NCBI GenBank assembly: GCA_964601125.1
Contig: CAZRKB010000012.1
Span: 1 to 16,661, forward strand
DNA: 16,661 bases
Origin: DATDVC01 sp964601125
Lineage (GTDB): Bacteria > Patescibacteriota > Minisyncoccia > Phycocordibacterales > WO2-35-19
Reading direction: 5' to 3'
This document shows, in pieces, positions 12,828 to 16,661 of the stretch; within the stretch, counting starts at the first letter, position 1, and each line of letters opens with the position of its first letter. The position numbers and the translations under genes were made by a program. The notes below the pieces were generated by a model. The model was not told the DNA's origin, did not search any database, and saw only the letters and a program-made list of their open reading frames with translations.

Positions 12828-13316
12828 ATGGCAATAACAAAAGAAAAAAAGAAGGAGATAGTGTCTTTATTAAAAAAGGCAATAGATGATTCGAAGTCCG
12901 TTGTCTTTGTTAATTTCAAGGGCCTATTGGTCAAAGATGCTTCTGATTTGAGGAGGTCTTTAAAGAAAGATGGTGTAGCCTATTCTGTAACCAAAAAAAC
13001 TTTGTTCAAAAAAGTTTTAGGAGAGTCCGATATAAAAGGCGATGCGCCAGAAGTTTCGGGTGAGCTCGCTTTGGCTTGGGGGGAGGATTTGATCGCTCCC
13101 GCTAAAGGAATATATGAATTCCAAAAGAAACTTGATGGCAAGGTGTCTATCGTGGGCGGCATATTCGATGGAGAGTTTAAAAACAAAGAAGAAATGCTCA
13201 GTATCGCGACCATACCTTCGATGCAGGTATTGAGGGGAATGTTTGTGAACATTATAAATTCTCCGATCCAAAGGTTTGCAGTTGCTCTAAATCAGATTGC
13301 GGAGAAGAAAAGTTAA
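12828..13316 (+). CDS. rplJ: Large ribosomal subunit protein uL10
   Basis: uL10 anchors the L7/L12 dimers to 23S rRNA at the GTPase-associated centre. The 162-residue product has the family layout: an N-terminal RNA-binding domain (about 1-130, 'VVFVNFKGLLVKDASDLRRS' and 'YSVTKKTLFKKVL') and a C-terminal helix that carries L7/L12 ('IINSPIQRFAVALNQIAEKK', about 141-160). The 'LRRSLKKDGVAYSVTKKTL' stretch is diagnostic. The start codon has no Shine-Dalgarno sequence and lies after a long structured leader with an L10-type binding site, so autoregulation is likely. It is followed by rplL after a 101-nt structured spacer. Unlike the common arrangement, rpoB does not follow. Confidence 0.96.
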   Translation: MAITKEKKKEIVSLLKKAIDDSKSVVFVNFKGLLVKDASDLRRSLKKDGVAYSVTKKTLFKKVLGESDIKGDAPEVSGELALAWGEDLIAPAKGIYEFQKKLDGKVSIVGGIFDGEFKNKEEMLSIATIPSMQVLRGMFVNIINSPIQRFAVALNQIAEKKS

Positions 13317-13332
13317 GAATCAGACCTCACCC

Positions 13333-13371
13333 GCCTGATTACAGGCACCCTCTCCTTGTCTAAGGAGAGGG
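13333..13371 (+). repeat. Double hairpin between rplJ and rplL
   Basis: Two perfect hairpins lie in tandem: GCCTG-ATTA-CAGGC (13333-13346) and CCCTCTCCTT-GTCT-AAGGAGAGGG (13348-13371). Outer CCTCACCC and GGGGACGAGG stretches may pair around both, making a three-way junction. There is no T-run, so it is probably a processing/stability element or a dispersed palindromic repeat of the 'CTCTCC-GGAGAG' kind common in bacterial intergenic DNA. Confidence 0.8.
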
Positions 13372-13417
13372 AAGATGGGGACGAGGAAAAAATTAGTAAT
13401 CAATAAAAATTAAAAAT

Positions 13418-13834
13418 ATGTCAGAAGAAACAAAAGTGGATACAACTGAAGCGGTGGAAGTACCTGCTAAGTTTAAGTCGATAGTAGAAGAAATAGAAAA
13501 GATGTCAGTCCTAGATCTCAACGAGCTTGTAAAAGTTTTTGAGAAGAAGTTTGGGGTGTCTGCTGCGGCAGTTGCTGCTGTAGCTGCTCCTGGTGCTGCA
13601 GCTGGGGCTGAAGCGGAAGAGAAATCAACCTTCACTGTAGAGCTCGCTGATGGTGGTGCTCAAAAGATTGCGGTTATCAAGGTTGTAAAGGAAGTTTTGG
13701 GTCTTGGTCTTAAGGATGCGAAAGACAAGGTAGATGCCGCTCCGACAGTTTTGGCTGAAGGCATGAAAAAAGAAGACGCAGAAAACTTGAAGAAGCAGAT
13801 CGAAGAAGCCGGAGGCAAGGTTAATCTGAAGTAG
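13418..13834 (+). CDS. rplL: Large ribosomal subunit protein bL12 (L7/L12)
   Basis: bL12 forms the flexible ribosomal stalk and recruits translation GTPases. The 138-residue product shows a dimerisation domain (about 20-52, 'IVEEIEKMSVLDLNELVKVF'), an Ala/Gly/Glu-rich hinge (about 53-70), and the C-terminal domain with 'KIAVIKVVKEVLGLGLKDAK' and the ending 'EEAGGKVNLK'. It is somewhat longer than the usual 120-130 residues because of an acidic/Thr N-terminal extension of about 15 residues. The start ATG lacks a Shine-Dalgarno sequence, which is striking for a gene normally made in four- to six-fold excess. It is co-transcribed with rplJ and ends in a strong terminator. Confidence 0.97.
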   Translation: MSEETKVDTTEAVEVPAKFKSIVEEIEKMSVLDLNELVKVFEKKFGVSAAAVAAVAAPGAAAGAEAEEKSTFTVELADGGAQKIAVIKVVKEVLGLGLKDAKDKVDAAPTVLAEGMKKEDAENLKKQIEEAGGKVNLK

Positions 13835-13835
13835 T

Positions 13836-13861
13836 AAAAAAGCCCCTCACGGGGCTTTTTG
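13836..13861 (+). terminator. Intrinsic terminator of the rplJL operon
   Basis: AAAAAGCCCC (13837-13846), loop TCAC, GGGGCTTTTT (13851-13860) is a perfect 10-bp stem with flanking A and T runs, starting 2 nt after the rplL stop. Confidence 0.95.
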
Positions 13862-13895
13862 ATTTATAAATAATAATTGATAGAATGCCAAGGAA

Positions 13896-14513
13896 ATGGA
13901 GATATTAGAAAATCTTTTTGGAAATAGCGCCAAGATAAAAATAGTAAAGCTTTTTTTGATGAATCCGGACAAAGCTTTTGATGCTGCTATGGTGGCCGAC
14001 AAGGCGAGAGTTTCTATAGGCGTTAGTCGTAAAGAGCTACGTGGTTTGGAAAGAGTTGGTTTTATAAAGCATCAAGTTTTTACTAAAGAGTTAAAGCAAC
14101 AAAAGAATAGGAATATGGTCATAACCAAAAAGAAGATTCAGGGCTGGACCATAGATAAAAAATTTCCTTATATAGAAGTTCTTGAATCTTTTCTTTCGAA
14201 CGTTAATCCTTTTAAGCACAAGGACACGATTGATAAGATTTTGCGCGCCGGCAAAATTAATCTGCTAATAATTTCCGGTCCATTTATAAAGTATGATGAT
14301 GCAAGGGTGGATCTTTTGGTTGTGGGGGATGGCATAAAGATGGCTTACCTTGAAGGCCTAATAAAAATTATAGAATCTGAAATTGGTAAGGAGATACGGT
14401 ATGCTATTTTTGAAACCTCTGAATTTAATTATCGTCTATCTTTGTTCGACAAACTTATAAGAGACATACTCGATTTCCCTCATGAAAAGGTTATAAACAA
14501 GCTGAACCTGTAA
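13896..14513 (+). CDS. Winged-helix protein with degenerate nucleotidyltransferase-like C-terminus
   Basis: The 205-residue product has an ArsR-like winged helix (about 8-85: 'SAKIKIVKLFLMNPDKAF', recognition region 'VSIGVSRKELRGLERVGFIK') and a C-terminal alpha/beta domain (about 110-205) with 'KINLLIISGPFIKYDDARVD' and 'DLLVVGDGI'. The last stretch resembles the strand motif of MNT-type nucleotidyltransferases, where two acids (D-x-D) bind metal. Here the first position is Arg ('ARVDLLVV') and the preceding Gly-Ser is 'SGPF', so catalysis is doubtful and the domain may only bind nucleotide or protein. The ATG at 13896 has 'AAGGAA' directly before it, too close for a normal Shine-Dalgarno. 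It lies between the rplJL terminator and a membrane-protein gene. Target unknown. Confidence 0.65.
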   Translation: MEILENLFGNSAKIKIVKLFLMNPDKAFDAAMVADKARVSIGVSRKELRGLERVGFIKHQVFTKELKQQKNRNMVITKKKIQGWTIDKKFPYIEVLESFLSNVNPFKHKDTIDKILRAGKINLLIISGPFIKYDDARVDLLVVGDGIKMAYLEGLIKIIESEIGKEIRYAIFETSEFNYRLSLFDKLIRDILDFPHEKVINKLNL

Positions 14514-14518
14514 TTTTA

Positions 14519-14527
14519 TTATCCACA
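14519..14527 (+). promoter_or_regulatory. Perfect DnaA box TTATCCACA
   Basis: A second exact DnaA-box match lies 5 nt after the winged-helix gene and 74 nt before the TM-helix protein gene. It has the same orientation and a similar position as the box at 8317-8325. Confidence 0.4.
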
Positions 14528-14587
14528 ATGCTTTATTGCGGTTTCGGGTTTCTTTGCTGTATATTTTATTGTGTAATTACTAGATTT

Positions 14588-14593
14588 TATAAT
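14588..14593 (+). promoter_or_regulatory. -10 box of the TM-helix gene, leaderless layout
   Basis: An exact TATAAT ends 8 nt before the ATG at 14602. No good -35 is placed 16-18 nt upstream (the sequence is TTTATT), so the promoter would depend on its -10 and AT-rich surroundings. Transcription would begin at or just before the start codon. Confidence 0.5.
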
Positions 14594-14601
14594 AAATAAT
14601 C

Positions 14602-15285
14602 ATGACAATAAGCACTTGGAGTGAAGTCATAGCTCTTTCTTTTAGGAACCTTTGGGTTGGGCTCATAGGGTTTGTGCCAAATTTGATTGTCGCCATCGTT
14701 GTGGTGCTCATAGGTTGGGGCATCGGCGCGTTGTTTGGTAGGGTGGTTTATCAGATCGTTAAAGCCTTGAAGGTAGATGACGCTCTACGACGCGCTGGTG
14801 TTGAAGATTTCCTCAATAAGGGTGGGTTGAGTTTGAATACCGGCTCCTTTCTCGGTGGACTTGTAAGGTGGTTTGTTATCCTAGTCTTTTTGATAGGGGC
14901 ATTTGAGATATTGCGCCTCTCTCAAGTTACTGCGTTTCTCCGAGACATACTCGACTACTTGCCTCAGGTGATAGTTGCGGTTCTTATATTGATTGCCGCT
15001 GGAATGGTGGCTGATGTGATGAAGAGGATTGTTCTCTCTTCTGCTATGACTGCCGAGATTTCCTCAGCTGGATTTTTGGCTACCGTTACCAAGTGGGTAA
15101 TCTGGGTATTCGCTATCCTCGTGGCTCTTTCTCAGCTTGGCATAGCTTCCGGTTTTGTGCAGACAATCTTTACTGGTTTGGTGGTAGCTCTATCTCTAGG
15201 ACTTGGCCTTGCTTTCGGTCTTGGTGGCCAGGAAGCAGCTTCTAAGTTGATAGACAAGGTAAGCAAGGAAATTTCACACAAATAA
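14602..15285 (+). CDS. TM-helix-repeat membrane protein related to MscS-type channels
   Basis: The 227-residue product is almost entirely membrane-embedded, with about five hydrophobic helices (about 18-45, 83-105, 117-137, 155-175, 182-208). Two sections show the conserved TM-helix motif of MscS-related proteins: 'VPNLIVAIVVVLIGWGIGAL' with 'ALRRAGVEDFL' after it, and 'LPQVIVAVLILIAAGMVADV'. The last helix is Gly/Ala-rich ('GLGLAFGLGGQEAASKLIDK'), like a pore-lining helix. The soluble beta domain of true MscS channels is missing because the protein ends directly after this helix. It may be a minimal channel or a membrane organiser. A TATAAT box 8 nt upstream suggests a leaderless mRNA. It is followed by a strong bidirectional terminator. 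Confidence 0.8.
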   Translation: MTISTWSEVIALSFRNLWVGLIGFVPNLIVAIVVVLIGWGIGALFGRVVYQIVKALKVDDALRRAGVEDFLNKGGLSLNTGSFLGGLVRWFVILVFLIGAFEILRLSQVTAFLRDILDYLPQVIVAVLILIAAGMVADVMKRIVLSSAMTAEISSAGFLATVTKWVIWVFAILVALSQLGIASGFVQTIFTGLVVALSLGLGLAFGLGGQEAASKLIDKVSKEISHK

Positions 15286-15309
15286 AGATTTTAAGAAATG
15301 TATGAAGTT

Positions 15310-15342
15310 AACAAAAACACCCGATTTTTGGGTGTTTTTGTT
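15310..15342. terminator. Bidirectional intrinsic terminator
   Basis: AACAAAAACACCC (15310-15322), loop GATTTTT, GGGTGTTTTTGTT (15330-15342) is a perfect 13-bp stem with A and T runs, able to end the TM-helix gene and anything arriving from the right. Confidence 0.93.
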
Positions 15343-15379
15343 ATTAACACAATGTCCACATAAGGAGCTGGGATAAAAT

Positions 15380-15407
15380 TTGACAGGGTTTTTGGTGTAT
15401 GTATACT
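15380..15407 (+). promoter_or_regulatory. Strong promoter ahead of the 23S leader
   Basis: TTGACA (15380-15385, exact) and TATACT (15402-15407, 5/6) are spaced 16 nt apart. Transcription would start near 15412-15416. It is the best promoter between the preceding terminator and the 23S gene, so it probably drives the leader and perhaps 23S itself. Confidence 0.75.
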
Positions 15408-15415
15408 GTAGACAC

Positions 15416-15457
15416 ATGTTTTTGTTAGGTAATTTTTTAGAGCGTAAAAGTGGCTGA
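15416..15457 (+). CDS. Candidate leaderless leader peptide (13 residues)
   Basis: ATG at 15416 lies 8 nt after the -10 box, at the expected transcription start, and encodes MFLLGNFLERKSG, ending in TGA. Codons 7-10 cover the 5' arm of the antiterminator (15436-15444). Translation would therefore affect which hairpin forms. Three leucine codons (TTG, TTA, TTA) are present. Short length means chance cannot be excluded. Confidence 0.3.
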   Translation: MFLLGNFLERKSG

Positions 15458-15482
15458 AATAGAGCCATTGGCTTAGTTTAGC

Positions 15483-15505
15483 CCGCTCTAAAGGAGCGGT
15501 TTTTC
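15483..15505 (+). terminator. Intrinsic terminator in the 23S leader
   Basis: CCGCTC, loop TAAAG, GAGCGG followed by TTTTT forms a compact 6-bp GC-rich stem with a T-run. Its 5' arm can instead pair with 15436-15444, so termination is probably conditional. Confidence 0.8.
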
Positions 15506-15782
15506 TTTCACCGAAAGGTAGTCATATAGAGGTTGCTTTCCGGAGACAGAAAAACAGAAGTGAGAAGAGAAGATTGAATTTTGACAATATAATCCCATCG
15601 TAGCATCGCTTTTCGTTTTGCAAAGGGCCGCAGGCCCCGAGCGAAGCGAGGGGGTCTTTGTTTGCTACAGATGGAGCAAGGTAAATAAAAGAATGTCGTA
15701 TTAGACTTCAAGGTCTCATGCGGCAGGATAAAAAATCCCGCGTAGCCCAATAGGGCGTAGTGGGAGTGGTTTTTGAATTTCC
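15506..15782 (+). other. Non-coding 23S upstream region with several hairpins
   Basis: No convincing gene is present. The sequence contains a large imperfect inverted repeat (GTAGCA 15600-15605 with TGCTAC 15663-15668), enclosing GGGCC-GCA-GGCCC (15625-15637) and CCCC-GA-GCGAAGC-GA-GGGG (about 15635-15653). Nearer 23S are a GCGG/GGAT-AAAAA-ATCC/CGC hairpin (about 15720-15741) and GCCC-AATA-GGGC (about 15745-15756). These are probably pre-rRNA leader and processing structures. No tRNA gene was found. Confidence 0.6.

Positions 15783-16661
<879 letters not shown>

Larger units (their letters stand above)
15412..15505 (+). ncRNA. Candidate attenuator leader RNA or small RNA
   Basis: A transcript of about 90 nt would run from the promoter at 15380 to a terminator CCGCTC-TAAAG-GAGCGG-TTTTT (15483-15504). 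The 5' terminator arm lies within CGCTCTAAA (15484-15492), which is also perfectly complementary to TTTAGAGCG (15436-15444), so an antiterminator of 9 bp competes with the 6-bp terminator. Between the two lie hairpins TGGCT (15451-15455) with AGCCA (15463-15467) and GGCT (15470-15473) with AGCC (15480-15483). It is either an attenuated leader for 23S rRNA or a free small RNA. I do not recognise a known family. Confidence 0.5.

Noticed and set aside
15581..15593. TTGACA followed by TATAAT upstream of 23S
   Set aside because: The hexamers are only 1 nt apart (15581-15586 and 15588-15593), and neither has a partner at 16-18 nt, so this is not a normal promoter.

Overview
The window looks like a chromosomal segment from a Candidate Phyla Radiation (Patescibacteria) bacterium, most likely Parcubacteria-like. 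The grounds are moderate-to-low GC, mostly TAA stops, almost no Shine-Dalgarno sequences, an EF-P with a 'KQQRKP' tip loop, large secreted proteins with a peptidoglycan-binding domain plus S-layer-like repeats, PKD/lamin-tail and NlpC/P60 envelope proteins, and a 23S rRNA gene with no 16S gene in the ~15 kb upstream. This assignment is by family resemblance only; no database search was possible. TGA is used as a stop at least once (11231-11233, followed at once by TAA), and no in-frame TGA occurs in the conserved genes, which fits the standard bacterial code.

Layout. (1) 1-4199, minus strand: a tight run reading ftsK, a small single-pass membrane protein, recA and efp (efp is cut by the left edge). 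(2) 4200-5481: a divergent intergenic region with a CTGT-N8-ACAG palindrome and a perfect consensus promoter, a winged-helix regulator gene, then about 300 bp dense in hairpins. (3) 5482-7482: a large secreted peptidoglycan-binding/S-layer-like protein, followed by a strong terminator. (4) 7562-8343: a REP-associated-type HUH transposase bracketed by inverted copies of one palindrome. (5) 8372-12601: a three-gene envelope cassette made of an NlpC/P60 endopeptidase, a membrane-anchored protein with two PsbP-like repeats, and a PKD/lamin-tail secreted protein. (6) 12566-13861: the rplJ-rplL ribosomal stalk operon with promoter, probable L10 leader, structured intercistronic spacer and terminator. 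(7) 13896-15285: a winged-helix protein with a nucleotidyltransferase-like C-terminus, and a TM-helix (MscS-related) membrane protein, followed by a terminator. (8) 15286-15782: a non-coding stretch with a strong promoter, a leader peptide, a terminator that can be replaced by an antiterminator, and further hairpins. (9) 15783 to the right edge: the 5' part of a 23S rRNA gene.

How the parts fit. The left run combines chromosome translocation, recombination and translation elongation. The centre is devoted to the cell surface: a probable S-layer/wall-binding protein, a wall hydrolase and secreted adhesion-type domains. The right part makes ribosome components. The most unusual signals are non-coding. 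They are a possible transcription attenuator in front of an unlinked 23S gene, a set of -10 boxes 6-9 nt upstream of start codons that implies leaderless mRNAs, three DnaA-box matches that all lie in front of envelope genes, a LexA-like site in front of ftsK, and inverted palindromes around the transposase.
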